Of a DNA stretch of 64,000 nucleotides, positions 50,448 to 62,290 are shown piece by piece (the first letter of the stretch is position 1; each line of letters opens with the position of its first letter). The notes below the pieces were generated by a model that was given only the letters and a program-made list of their open reading frames with translations, made no database searches and had not been told where the DNA came from. Where the stretch lies: positions 5,086,501 through 5,150,500 of the forward strand of contig NC_135241.1 in NCBI RefSeq assembly GCF_947623445.1. Reading direction: 5' to 3'. This stretch comes from Clavelina lepadiformis (taxonomy: Eukaryota; Chordata; Ascidiacea; Aplousobranchia; Clavelinidae). Both the position numbers and the translations under genes were made by a program.

Positions 50448-52276
50448 TTTATTTAAAGTGTTTGCTCGTTTGTAGCCACCTTCCTTACACTGATATGTTA
50501 TTTACGCTGAAGCGATATCATCAACTTCTAAAATAATAAAACCCTGAATTTTCGTACATCCGACGTTGAAACGTAAGCTGAACTAACTAAGATTTTTTAA
50601 AGTGACGCAGAGCATGAAAAAACACCTCTTCAATTATTATGCGTGCGGTAGTTCCCGTGTCTTTTCCGCTACATATGGATGACATATTGCATTGCCCTTA
50701 CAATGGTTGAATGAAAGGACTGTCCAGTCGGTAGTGAATAGGGATGTTGCCAAGTATGCCATGGTTAGCAATGATCGTCCAGCGATTGCTGGTATAACTT
50801 TGAGAAGAAACGTACAAGTTAACGGATTTACCACGCGTAGTAAACATAAGCTTAGTTTTCTTTACCTTCGACCTATGTGTTGGAACATTTAATTACTCAC
50901 TTGCGAGTGCTGATGCGTCCTCTTTTGACTCAGCGCGATACTCAAAGAGGTTGTGGTTAGACTTATGCTTTATACGATTCTTTAAACGCTATGAAAGATG
51001 CTGCTTGTGTTTATACAAATCCAATTTTTGTGGATGTTGGTTTTATATAATTTTAAACAAAGTACTGGTGAAAGCGAGTTATGTAAGAATAAACATCAGG
51101 TCCGAAATACTACCGATTTTATCGATTGCAGATGTTTCCGTTAATACACATACAATCATTAATTTTCAATGCGAACTCACTGCTATTTTTTTTCATTCCA
51201 TGATTATTTTACAGGTGTAATACAGTATACACAATCGTATTATTTAGAAAATTTTTCGATATGAAACTTCCTTATATTTGTTTTACAAACTTTTGTTATA
51301 AAGCGTTGTTGCAACTTGAAAAGTTATGCAAGTTTTGTCCATTTTGTTTTACAAGTACCACAGACAGAGTTTACAGTTTTCTTGTGAACAAGGAAAAGAT
51401 GTCCGAGAATCGATTACAGCTAATCTCTTTCTCCAAGAAAGGAGTTTGCTGTTCTTTTGAAAGGTTTATCTCGGTAACAGACATAGCTGGCGACCTGTTG
51501 AAACAAACCTATGATTTGCCATTTAGTATATGTACGAAATAAGTATTTCAATCGCAAATTGCGCTGTTAAGCGGTGCTTTTCAGTTACTCTGAATTATTT
51601 CGGCAACGTTGATATCGCTTCGTCTGTATATCTTTATTGAAGCTTGATTGACGAACACACTTTTGACCAGGAACGTTTTCGCAATCGACATCACACAGTC
51701 ACTGTAAACCCAACAAGGGCAAACGCCTCCCAGACTACGACAGTTCATTGCTCCTCCTTTACTCTAACCATATATAGGTTAGGAAATTCTTTCTCATGAA
51801 CGTTACACATTTCTGGCGTATACAGAGTTGGAAATACTCACCGTCAAATTTGTAAATCTTTGCGTACAGAGCAGAAATAGCTTTCAATGAAAGTGAGATT
51901 TTTTTACAAAGTCGAGTACGTTGTAATAACAAAATGATATAAATTCCCACTTAATTGTCATTGATTGCAGCTATACACTTTAATGTAAGAGATGCAACTT
52001 TAAATAGCAGTAACTGGTACGTCCTTAAGAGGAAATTCATGAAACAGTAAAACGAAGAAAAAAATTATTTGAGCAGCAGACAATCGAAACACCGCACAAA
52101 GAACAATATAAGCATAACGCCCAAAGCACATCTGAAACAAATTTTTTCATGTGAGTTGCACAGGACAGATGACAAGAGTTGTTATTTTTTCGCGACGGCA
52201 AATTCATCCGCAGGTACTGACATTAGAATGATCTTTCAAAATGCTGTTAACAATTGCGTTAATAGACATTCTATTT
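50448..52276. other. Spacer between S2 and S3
   Basis: No intact gene. It contains an exon-3 relic of the two-TM family (51413-51505). A minus-strand exon-like frame at about 51925-51840, ending at a GTGAGT donor (ISLSLKAISALYAKIYKFD), has no partner that I could identify. Confidence 0.45.
51413..51505 (-). pseudogene. Exon-3 relic of the two-TM family
   Basis: On the plus strand this reads much like the S3 and S4 exon-3 regions: AATCTCTTTCT, then TTTGCT, then GGTAACAGACATAGCTGGCG, CGACCTGTTGAAA. The intron just to its right also matches S4 (CTTCAATCGCAATTAGCG versus TTTCAATCGCAAATTGCG at about 51548). The reading frame is not preserved. It marks a dead gene copy between S2 and S3. Confidence 0.5.
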
Positions 52277-53588
52277 TTAATAGGCCGATAAAAAGGCGGG
52301 TGTTTCTTTATTTATGGATAGTAGTGCAGTGTTGAGGAGTTTCACGGTGTCTTCAGTGATTCCACCTGCCTCTGCCACCTCTATACGATAGTTGACATGT
52401 CGACCCAAAGTATCATAGAGTTTGGCGGCTGAAATTATAGCAAATTTACAGTCATGTTTTAACTTAACGTAAATTTTTTTTAACTATTTTTTAGTCCGAC
52501 GAACACTTATAGAAATCGCTTACCTAGCAGAAAACTTCAATTTGTATATCTCTAAAATTTCAGAAAGTATTAAGGATAACATTTTCACCGTCAAAAAGGT
52601 TTTGCGATGTTTGTGTACAGTTTTTGCTAGTTTTGCAAATTTGTCATTTTAGGAGTTAAATTTACCTTTCTTGCACTTTTGACCCTTTTCTGCCCATTTT
52701 AATTTCAATTGAATCGCTAAAATTGATGCAGTAATCGCTGGCAGAATGGTGGCGAGAGCTTGTTTGGTTTCGTTGTTTACGATTTGAATTTGAAAAACAA
52801 TAACCTGGAAACAGAACGTGCTAGAAGAATAACATAATGTTTAAGGATCTATAAATGGTAAGTCTCATATTGTTAGTTTTCCCGTAAATGAAATTGCCAG
52901 GAAAATTGATACCTGTGCAACCTGCAAAATTATAACCAGTAAGGTCACAATGAGATTGGCCAGTTTGAATATTTCCGTTCTTTTTTTCCATCTGACGTAC
53001 TCCTTTCGGAATTTTTCGGAAAGAGTCCCCAAAGTTTTCTTGTGGTTAATTTCGTCAGAGTTTTTGACCTAAAGTCGATTAAAACCGGTTTTTGCTGGAT
53101 TCTTTTGTGATGGCAAAGAGTTGTAAAAGCCACTTACTACAATTTCTCTTTCTAAAAACGTTGGTTTGCTTCGTTTCTTTGATGAATCTTTTAGGGATTT
53201 TGTCTCTGTTACAGATGGCTGGCGATCTGTTTAAAACGCTTATATGGTAAATCTATTATTCTTTTGATGTAGATTAGAGATGGGTAGAAATTTTCAGTGG
53301 TATCTTACTGTTTGTTCGCATTGGTATATTTTCCTTAACTGGCCTACTAGAAGACGCCTTTTGTTTTAACTCAATCGCTTCAGTTTGTTGACTCAGTAGT
53401 GAACTATTGGCTGCAAAACATTATCTGTTACAGCAAATCCCTGTTAAGAATGATTTCGTAAACCACATGTCGTCATTTCAAACATGATATGTGCTTAATG
53501 ATTATGGTATCATCAAACGTAATGCATGCTGAAATTTCAAAGATAGACAAAACATCAGCTTACTTTCTTCACCAGTTTCCTGTACCAT
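52277..53588 (-). CDS. S3: two-transmembrane SLATT-like family protein
   Basis: 220 residues from 53588-53564, 53410-53309, 53226-53138, 53068-52913, 52804-52666 and 52428-52277. The start is set at 53588 (MVQETGEE) to match the 8-residue first exons of paralogues; an in-frame Met lies at 53594. The basic patch is SSKKRSKPTFLEREIV, and the pre-membrane helix is YVRWKKRTEIFKLANL. TM1 covers about 105-126 and TM2 about 140-158 (LATILPAITASILAIQLKL). The terminal helix is GRHVNYRIEVAEAGG, ending KETPAFLSAY. Net positive charge before TM1 and after TM2 predicts a hairpin with both ends in the cytosol. Confidence 0.8.
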
Positions 53589-54500
53589 TTTCATCAGAAT
53601 AATTCTGTCAAGTAGCCTTACTTTTTAACCTTTGTTTGAAAATAAATTGAGCTGACCATGTAAAGTTACACAGAGCTTGACAAAATGGCTATTATAAGAT
53701 CCAATAACTCCTCGCACAGTCTGAAAACTAAGTGGAAAATGTTGCTAAATTTAACTCGAACATGCAGTGATTTCGCAGAACGGGCCTGAGAATAAACGTG
53801 CAAGTTTAATTTTGATTCTTACTATTAATATGTGTTATACGACACATCTTTAATTGTCCAGTTGTACACACAGCTACAATCTATTCTTTAAACTTTATAC
53901 GCAATGCATGGACCGTGTTTCTGTTTTTAGGAGTTTTGCAAAAACTATAGCGTCAAATTTTATAATGTATCATGCACATGTATTGCTTTAATTATTACTT
54001 CAGCTTTATACAATTTGTAGAAATGTTAGTTTCCAATCAGTGATTAAAAGGAAAATATTAGGAAGAGCAAGTTGTGCGCAAAATAAACTAAGACCCAAGA
54101 TCGCAGACGTCAAGTTCCATCTGATCATCTTCATTGCAGCAGAGGTTTCGAGTGAAGGCTTTTTACACTGACCTATAAGAAATTTTTTTGTCCTTTGACA
54201 AGTAATATCGCGTATACCTGCGTTTGACTGTAAACGTCTACCAGAGTTATGAAAAGGGTACCGCGTTTAAAGAAAAACGAGGTATGTTTTGACCAACAAA
54301 CATATGTTTTGACAAATTACCCATAAACGAATAGGAATAAGAAAATATACACAAAGTCAATAGAAGTAAGATTAAAAAGGAAAAAAAAATTTCGCAACAT
54401 CAAACAATGTTTTAAATATCTGTAAATGTTGAAAATTTTTCTGAACACTTTGCATATTTAGCCTACAATATATTATTTCATCTCCAGGCAAATGTGTCCT
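53589..54500. other. Spacer between S3 and S4
   Basis: AT-rich; no gene, relic or repeat recognised. Confidence 0.45.
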
Positions 54501-56151
54501 TCAATAAGCCGATAGAAATGCGGGCACTTCTTTATTTATGGATAGTAGTGCAGTGTTGAGGAGTTTCACGGTGTCTTCAGTGATTCCACCTGCCTCTACC
54601 ACCTCTATACGATATAGTTGACATGTCGACCCAAAGTATTGTAGAGTTTGGCGGCTGGAATTTGAAGTTTGCAAAACCATTGAAAGAAGTAGCCTTGGTT
54701 ACGTTGCTTGGTATTTCTTGGCAAAATTTTTCTACCTACCTTTCTTGCACTTTTGACTTTTTTCTGCCCATCCCAGTTTCAATTGAATTGCTTAAATTGC
54801 TCCAGTAATCGCTGGCAAAATGGTCGCCAATGCACTCTTGGTATTGTCGTCTACAATCGGTATTTGAATGATAATTACCTTTGACCATGACGCATAAAAT
54901 AAAAAAATAGTAAGTTTTAATAGTTATATTTGACATTGGAATTGGCTACATGAAGTTGCCATGGCATTAAATTCACGTTTCGTTTAAAATAACAGCGAAT
55001 GCTCGCTATATAAAGTTATAAGCCAATTACCTGTACAAGCTGCACGGCTATGACTAGTAATGTGACAATGAGATTGGCCAGTTTGAAAACTCCTGTTCTT
55101 CTTTTCCACCTAACGTATTCCTCTTCAAACATTTCCGACATAGCTTCTAAAGCCATATTGTGGTCAACGTTTTGGTAATTTTTAACCTGCAATCGGTTAA
55201 AACCCAGTTTTATCGAGTGTACAATTTCCATGTCACGACATAGCAGAGGCATGTAGTCTTACATCTATTTCTCTTTGTAGGAAGGTAGATTTTTTGACTT
55301 TCCGCGAACTTGTCATGGGTTTTATTTCCGCAGATGGTTGGCGACCTGTTGAAATTATTTGATTTGGGTTTTATTACAAATTTATGAACACAATATTCGA
55401 GCATTTTTCCTGCAGATTGCGTTGTTCGAGATTGGAGGCCACTTGGAGGAAATTAATATACTTCAATCGCAATTAGCGTACTTTATTTACAATGGTTGCG
55501 TAATAATATTAAAATTAAGCCAAGCAAAATTGCTTTGAATGTACAACTTTTATCATATATGAGAATGAAAGCAACCGTTACCATGCACACTGTGCGTTGG
55601 TTTATTGTGGCTGGCTTCACTGCTGGACAGTATTTCTTTTTGTTTTGCTTTGGTCGTTTCTGTTTTTTGTTTTAGCAATGGACGTGCTGCAGATTGTAAA
55701 AATAAGAATTTAATTGTCCATATAGCAACAGGTTTATTGTGGAGCCGTGTCATTTACATCTTTAGGAATGAGGTCTAGACTAGAGGCTCCGCAAGCCTTT
55801 CTTTATCTATTTAAATGTTAAATCCATTTACATTTATAGCTATATTTTTAGCAATATACAGTCATAACAGACTGCACACCTTCGTGTAATTAGAGATCAA
55901 AACAAAATCTGAAAAGATATGGAATTTTAAAAATCTTTAACAGCAGATCCATGTTCCAAATTCTTAGCGCTCTGAAAAGGGGCCAGCGGCTCCATCTTTA
56001 AGTTTGAGAAACAATGATCTACATCACCAGTTATAAAACTCCGTTTTGAAGTTTAACTGACTTGCATAGTAGTATTATAAATAGTTTTGCGTGATGAAGC
56101 ACCATGGATAAAAACGATTAACTTACTTTCATCATCGCTTTCTTGAGACAT
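54501..56151 (-). pseudogene. S4: two-TM family member broken by a nonsense codon and a 2-bp insertion
   Basis: The exon set is complete: 56151-56127, 55686-55591, 55345-55263, 55186-55031, 54878-54740, 54654-54501, with intact splice signals. Two lesions are seen. In exon 5, inside TM2, a Leu TTA codon of the paralogues is TAA. In exon 6 an extra AT (TATATCG where paralogues have TATCG) shifts the frame within the GRHVNY motif and gives a stop two codons later; the exon is 154 nt instead of 152. Exon 1 (MSQESDDE) matches that of S5 closely. The rest is well preserved (YVRWKRRTGVFKLANLIVTL), so inactivation looks recent. A truncated one-TM product is the alternative. Confidence 0.78.
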
Positions 56152-58110
56152 TTCTCTTCAAATTCTCCCACTTTTCATTCGAGTGTAGCTTTTGAGTTAT
56201 TTTGAACCACTTTCTGTATTCTGGTTTCTTTCTGGGCTCGTGTTATCACTTACTGTACATATATCTTTGATGAAACTACTTTTTTGATCGCCGTCGTAAG
56301 TCCAAATTTTCTGCAATTCCAACCAAACATATGCATATGGCAACCCACACCAGCATTGCTTGCTATAACCAAGAAGAGATATCCAAATATTTGCCATGAA
56401 GCGTTATTTTTCATTTTTGCATGGCATGCTGTTGCAGAGCTTCACAACAGGGTGTGGGTAAGGCGATACAACGCCGCCCATTGTCGTTCAATTATTTAAA
56501 ACTTATTTACTCGTACAGCATAACATTTGTCGCTGTTATTTGTACACACTTGTCACTTGTGTTAATGTGTAACGTGTGCAATACGTTGAAGGTTACTTAC
56601 TTATCGGTGTGAACAATTTTATTATTACTGCGTATACAACATGTTCACGCGTTACAGGTTCGGCACTTCTTCAGTTGTAAACGAGTAACTTCGTTGCGCA
56701 CGTTATTATAACCTTTGGTTGGTTCAATGTCGTCACATAATTTTTCGTAACATAGTTAACTTTTGCTAAAACCATGCTTGTGCACTGGTGTTACTATTTA
56801 AGTTTCGATTAATGTGTAAATGTGAGCAGAGCGTAATTAAGCAAACCATGCATTGCAAGTATCAAACGCGGTTTACGAATGTAGCCTTAACAAGCCCTAC
56901 TTTTATTATGATAAAAAAGAGAACGAAATGTTTTCGTCACCAAAAATGCGTAATTTATGCTAATAATGTAATAAGATGACCACCGAGAAAGTTGGCACTG
57001 ATAATAATCACTCTTTTAAAGGGATTAGTTCGTATTAGCATCTATTTGTTAAGGTTTACTCAATTTGCTGTTGATTAACGTACTGTCTTTATTCCAATAT
57101 TTATGATTTTATAGTTCCTGGAATGATATAGTGTTTCACGGGCACCCACTGTGGAGGATTGATCTGAATAAATTGCCAATTGAAGTAGACCACTACCTGT
57201 ATACAGTCGTTGTAATGTATTATGTATATGGGGTTTACAGGCATAGTTGTTCCGTGCAGCGTTATAGTTGTGGATAATGTTTGCTTCATAGGAAATAATA
57301 ATAATGGCAAAAAACAATTCACCGCCAATGAGAATGTCAAAGTCTGATTCCCCAAAAAAAAGTGACAATGAATAAATTACTTCTTGGTTTGGAAATTTCT
57401 CCAACACAAGTGAATGTCAGTTTTAGAAAACAAACGAAACTTTTCGTGTTGCATTGCATATATTTTTATAATCCTCTCTCGTAACTTTTGACGTCAAACA
57501 ATGATTAAAAGTGATCAAAACTTTAACGCCCTTTAAAAGTTTATACCTGTAGCAGTACCGATTTTCGTTGTTCCTTGGAAATTCTTTACAGTGATACACG
57601 ATCTTAGAAAACAATTTCGTTTGCTTTATTATCAATGCAGCGTGATTAACAAACGATGGTAGTATAGAAAATATTTGCAACGTATCGGATATTGATATGC
57701 GTTGTAAACCCATTTCTATAAACTAATTTAGTCTCTCAATCTGACTCCGTGGTAAAGGATAATTGCTTCAGTGTCCGAGGCGGTTGAAAACACAACAAAC
57801 TTTTTGCGGCGTATTGCGGCCTCCAACAAAGCTCGATTCTTTTTCGCTGTACATGTTGTCGAGTGTATGCTTTTAGCATGTATATATGTTCAATGGAACG
57901 TGATGCAAGATTTTTCACAAAATGTATTCTAAAAGATATTCGTGACTAGTTTTAAAAAACGACTCCCTGATTCTGACCCAAAAACAACGGCGTCGACGCC
58001 AATAGAACACGGAAAAATCAGTCTATCCACATTTGCATAAAGAATAGAACTTCAGTGAACATCACTTTGACTGTCCCAATTAGGGCGATGAGTTCAGCAC
58101 TTTAGCCTCT
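56152..58110. other. Spacer between S4 and S5, partly duplicated at 61.3-62.3 kb
   Basis: The right part (about 57820-58110) aligns with sequence left of S6: CCAACAAAGCTCGATTC occurs at about 57823 and 61351, and ACATTTGCATAAA just before each gene's 3' end. This shows that flanks were copied together with the gene. No gene is recognised. An open frame at 57407-57075 (minus) has no domain. Confidence 0.5.
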
Positions 58111-60870
58111 TCAGTATGCCGTTAAAAATGCGGGCACTTCTTTATTTATGGATAGTAGTGCAGTGTTGAGGAGTTTCACGGTGTCTTCAGTGATTCCACC
58201 TGCCTCTGCCACTTCTATACGATAGTTGACATGTCGACCCAAAGTATTGTAGAGTTTGGCGGCTGGAATTGATAGAAATTGATAGAACTTAGGGAAACGT
58301 GTTCATTTATTTCAATTAAAATGTATTGTACACGAGGCAGTTCAAAATTATTCGCATCGTTTCAAATGATCAAAACATGTATCGAGAATGACTGTGTTTT
58401 AGTCAGTGTTGTTTTTTAGTTAAAATTTTGAAGATTTACCTTTCTTGCATTTTTGACTTTTTTCTGCCCATCCTAGTTTCAATTGAATTGCTAAAACTGC
58501 TCCAGTAATCGCTGGTAAAATGGTCGCCAAAGCTTGTTTGGTGTTAGTCGGTGTGCTCGGAATTTGGAATATAATTACCTTTTGATAACGTCAAACCATA
58601 TTGCATTTTTAAGTGGTAATGTATTGGTTATACTTGACATAAATACATTATCCACACCTGTGTAACCTGCACCGCTATAACTACTACGGTGACAATGAGA
58701 TTGGCCAGTTTGAAAACTCCTGTTCTTTTCTTCCATCTTGCGTATTCTTTTTGGAACGTCTTTTGCATAGATTCCAAAGCTGTTTTGGATTCTACATCTT
58801 TATAATTTTCAACCTGCAATCGATCATGCACTTCAACAGTTTGTACGGTTATCAAGAGACGACAAGGTTTAAGTTTGCGAAAATGACTTACGATTATTTC
58901 TCTGTCCAAGAACGTGGGCTTACTGACTTTCTTTGATGAAACTTCTTTGGGTTTTGTCTCCGTAATAGCTGGTTGCTCACCTTTTATCAATAAATTTTTA
59001 CTTTTGATAATGATTTACAATTAGGCCTAAGCTATTGCGAATAATAATTCCATTAGGGCTTTACATTAATGTAGCCAAGAGTTATCTTGAATGTTTACAT
59101 TTTGCTGGTGAAGTAGTCGCTAAACCGTTTATACTAACTCAAACAAGACACGTGCAACCCAGGGGCCATAGTGCCGCCTTTGCGATAACTTTATAATGAA
59201 AACAACAGGTAATGAAAATGTATAATAAAATTTCAGTCGACGGATTTACTCTGCTGACTTAACGTCAAGTTCTTCATAAGGTGGTCGTTCGTAACACGTG
59301 TTACAAGTATGAAACTATTAATACCATAATCATCTTAGTAGATGCTCAAAGTTCTGAAACCCAACATTATACATCCCGAAGAGATCCACTCAAATGCCTA
59401 TGTAGCTTTTTAATTTAATCAATGCTGGAGAATTGTATAGAAACGTTACCAAGGTTTGCGGCTTTATAAAGGCCAAAGTTTGCGCCTAGCTATGTTGTGT
59501 GTTGTCATTCAGAGAAAGGTTCGAACCGCCGAAATATCATGTTTTCCTTTGCTGCGAACCGCATGCAATGTAAAGTTTTCCATATAATCACTTTCAATTT
59601 GTCGATGATGTTTTGACAGACGTGTGACATTACTTGGAAAACTTTCAAGTTAAATGAACAAGTTTTTTTTTGATGAAATTCCAGTGTATTGCATCAGAAC
59701 TGCTAATTTACTGTATGTAAGCAACTGTGTTGATCAACCATGATTTAAAAGGGGAAAGCGTTCGGCATTCCGAGTTAGATTTCTATTTTAATGATTTCAA
59801 TTTTTACCAAGCAAAGGTAACGCGGAACGCGGCCATGCAAAATTTTCGAATATCGTTCGGCGGCGAAAAAGGCTGCACATGCCTGATTTAACCAACGTTT
59901 ACTTTGCCTACTATGTGTTGGCGTAAGTTCTTTAGCCTGGCTGTCAGAGGGCTTTGCTTCCTTTTTTGATGTAGTTGCTTCAGGTTGTTTCTTTAGCAAG
60001 GGAAAGGCTGCGGATTGCAAAAATAATTTTCACTTGGAAACAGAGCTGTGTAGGCTACAAATACTTTTTTTTCATTTCGACTACAAGTGAGAAGAACTGA
60101 ACATAGGTACTCGAGTATACTTTGTTATATTGAAGGATAGTGTACAGACTATGGAGGAGATTTTTTAATTCGTTTATAATCAATTTCCGTTATTGGTTTG
60201 CTAAACAATATCCGCTATCTGCTATTTTATCCGCTATTATACCTCATGAAGATTACATTCTTATCCATAGTATGCTATTATGGGTATGAAAAAAGCTTGG
60301 GATAGGCAATCGGTCACATATACTGGGAGTGTAATTTAAGCTTATATTTTGATGTACCTTTTTAAGAAAAATTAACATGCAATAACGAATCAACTTTGAA
60401 AATTGACAAGCAAATATCAACTCAAGCATTTTAAAAGCTATCAAGTACGCCCGAGTATTAAGAAATTAATACTGAGTATTTTCGAGTACCACAAACATGG
60501 TACACGAGCCAAGTAGTTTACTAGAGTAAAGCAGCCCTGTTAAGAAATAGTAAACTGCAGGATAATGCATTCAATTATAGTTTTTTATATTTGCCTACCT
60601 TGTGTTGACGTAGGTTCTGTAGCCTGGCTTTCAGAAGGCGTTTCTTTCTTTTTTGTTGTAGTTTCAGGTTGTTGCTTCAGCAATGGAAAGGCTGCGGATT
60701 GCAGAAATAATTTGTACTTGGCAAACAGTTAACAACAGTATAATGTTGTCACCTATTGCCTATTAGAAAGCTTCATTGTGTTTTACTAAGATCCCACTTT
60801 TTATATTGCATGTTGTAACGTCAGTGATCAAAACAACCGACTTACTTTCATCTTCGCTTTCTTGAGACAT
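58111..60870 (-). CDS. S5: two-transmembrane SLATT-like family protein with duplicated linker exon
   Basis: Exons: 60870-60846 (MSQESEDE), 60691-60599 (2a), 60007-59912 (2b), 58980-58892, 58813-58658, 58578-58440, 58262-58111. Both 2a and 2b begin FPLLK after an identical CCGCAG acceptor, contain an EAT/ETT-Lys-rich run, and enter and leave in phase 1. Inclusion of both gives 249 residues and of one about 218. Core features are KKVSKPTFLDREII, YARWKKRTGVFKLANL, TM1 (IVTVVVIAVQVTQV), TM2 (LPAITGAVLAIQLKLGWAEK) and the terminal helix YNTLGRHVNYRIEVAEAGG, ending KEVPAFLTAY. No lesions are seen. Exon 2b is followed by a long intron (about 0.9 kb) whose sequence is shared with the S6 side. Confidence 0.78.
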
Positions 60871-62290
60871 TCTTCTTCAAACTTGAAACTTTTCTTCCAA
60901 ACGTTGCCTTTCTTTATATTTTTGATTTATATTGTCCACGGTACTATATTTTCCATGTATTTTTCTTGACACCGTCTTTTCGTTGACCAACCAACCTACG
61001 TTAGTTCGCAAACAACGAAACTTTTTGATACCGACATTTCACCATACGTTAACCGAAAACAACTGTTTAACAAATTTCCAGTTGAGCACCCGTTTCCCAG
61101 TCGTGCCTATAGCATGCTTGCGTTTCCTCTATCCTCCGTTCTACATGCAGGGCCGATGCAACTGAATTGAGCCTTGCGCTTCTTCACACCAATAAAATAT
61201 TCAATAATTTCAATTTTATTTTTCACAAGTCTTATCGTTATTTTTTAAATTGTTTCACATTCCAAATCTTTTGTCACCCACAAATTTGAGTAGCCGTTCA
61301 ATGGTCAGTTTCTTGAGAGCCCAACGATCCTGTTGTGACAAAGCAGGACATCCAACAAAGCTCGATTCCCTTTTGCTACGCGCTGCCGAGTTTATGCTAG
61401 GAGTCTGCACACTGGAATACTGGATGCGATTCGCACGAAAAACGTCATTTGCCACGACTTATGGTAACTTGTGTTGCGATGACATGCGATTTTGTCTGCA
61501 CACTGCGATTGCCGCACGTCCACGCAATCCCACCAAAACAAACACGTTGTTTTTTCGCATAGCCAAATGAGAATCAACGTAACCTTGTGACTGGTTATGC
61601 ACCTGACATACCGGCAGCGTACATTGACCACACTTGGATGGTATTTCTGAAGACGACGAAAAGAACGTAATTGTACCCAGTATGCAGGTATCTTAGTCTG
61701 TAGCCTAACTGTAAAACTTGGAAGTTAATTAACAATGATCGACATTTCGATTGTACCATCAGCTTGGTAGGCTAGCGTATAGGCCCTAAGCTCTAGCTAG
61801 GTAGTGTAACCATTGCATTCGATGCTTGACGCATCCAATGTGCTTGCGACGACTACTGACTGACAACCATCGCATGCGTTTCCTTGCAATTTTGTTGTGC
61901 GACTGCGTTGGTGTGCTGTGACGCAATGAAATCCAGTGTGCAGGAATCTTTAGCCATCCGTGAGTTTGGGGTGATATGTCCCCAACATCTCTACATTGTT
62001 GACTTGATATATCAATATCAGCCATGCAGGCGTTCCTATAATGTTGTGCTGCCTGATAGTTATATAGCCTAATTGTTGCGTATTTAATGCAGCGAGATTT
62101 GTACTTTCACGAAATGTATATTCCAAGAGTTATTTGTGGCTGACTTTCAAAAACGACTCGCTTTGACAAACATATAACAACAACATTAAGGCTAATAGAA
62201 CACTGCAAAGTCAATCCATCTACACATTTGCATAAAAGAATGAATCTGACTGGTTCTAAATTTGTCGATTGGTTCAGCACTGTAGCCTCT
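60871..62290. other. Spacer between S5 and S6 with inserted repeat
   Basis: Sequence at about 61345-61400 and 62085-62290 aligns with 57820-58110 left of S5. The middle is extra material bounded by an inverted repeat (61405-61943). Confidence 0.5.
61405..61943. mobile_element. Unclassified MITE-like insertion
   Basis: The left boundary CTGCACACTGGA (61405) is the inverse of the right boundary TCCAGTGTGCAG (to 61943). A further internal CTGCACACTGCGATTGC lies at about 61497. Comparison with the S5 flank shows about 0.6 kb of extra sequence here. No clear target duplication was found, so boundaries and class are uncertain. Confidence 0.4.

Noticed and set aside
51261..51542. 93-codon plus-strand frame starting MKLPYIC
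   Set aside because: It overlaps the antisense exon-3 relic of the two-TM family, so the open frame is a by-product of that relic.
59500..59545. GGTTCGAACC box resembling a tRNA/SINE B-box
   Set aside because: No acceptable A-box at the right distance and no cloverleaf; not called as a tRNA.
61250..61570. 106-codon frame in the S5-S6 spacer
   Set aside because: Lies across the boundary of an inserted repeat with inverted ends; no protein family recognised.
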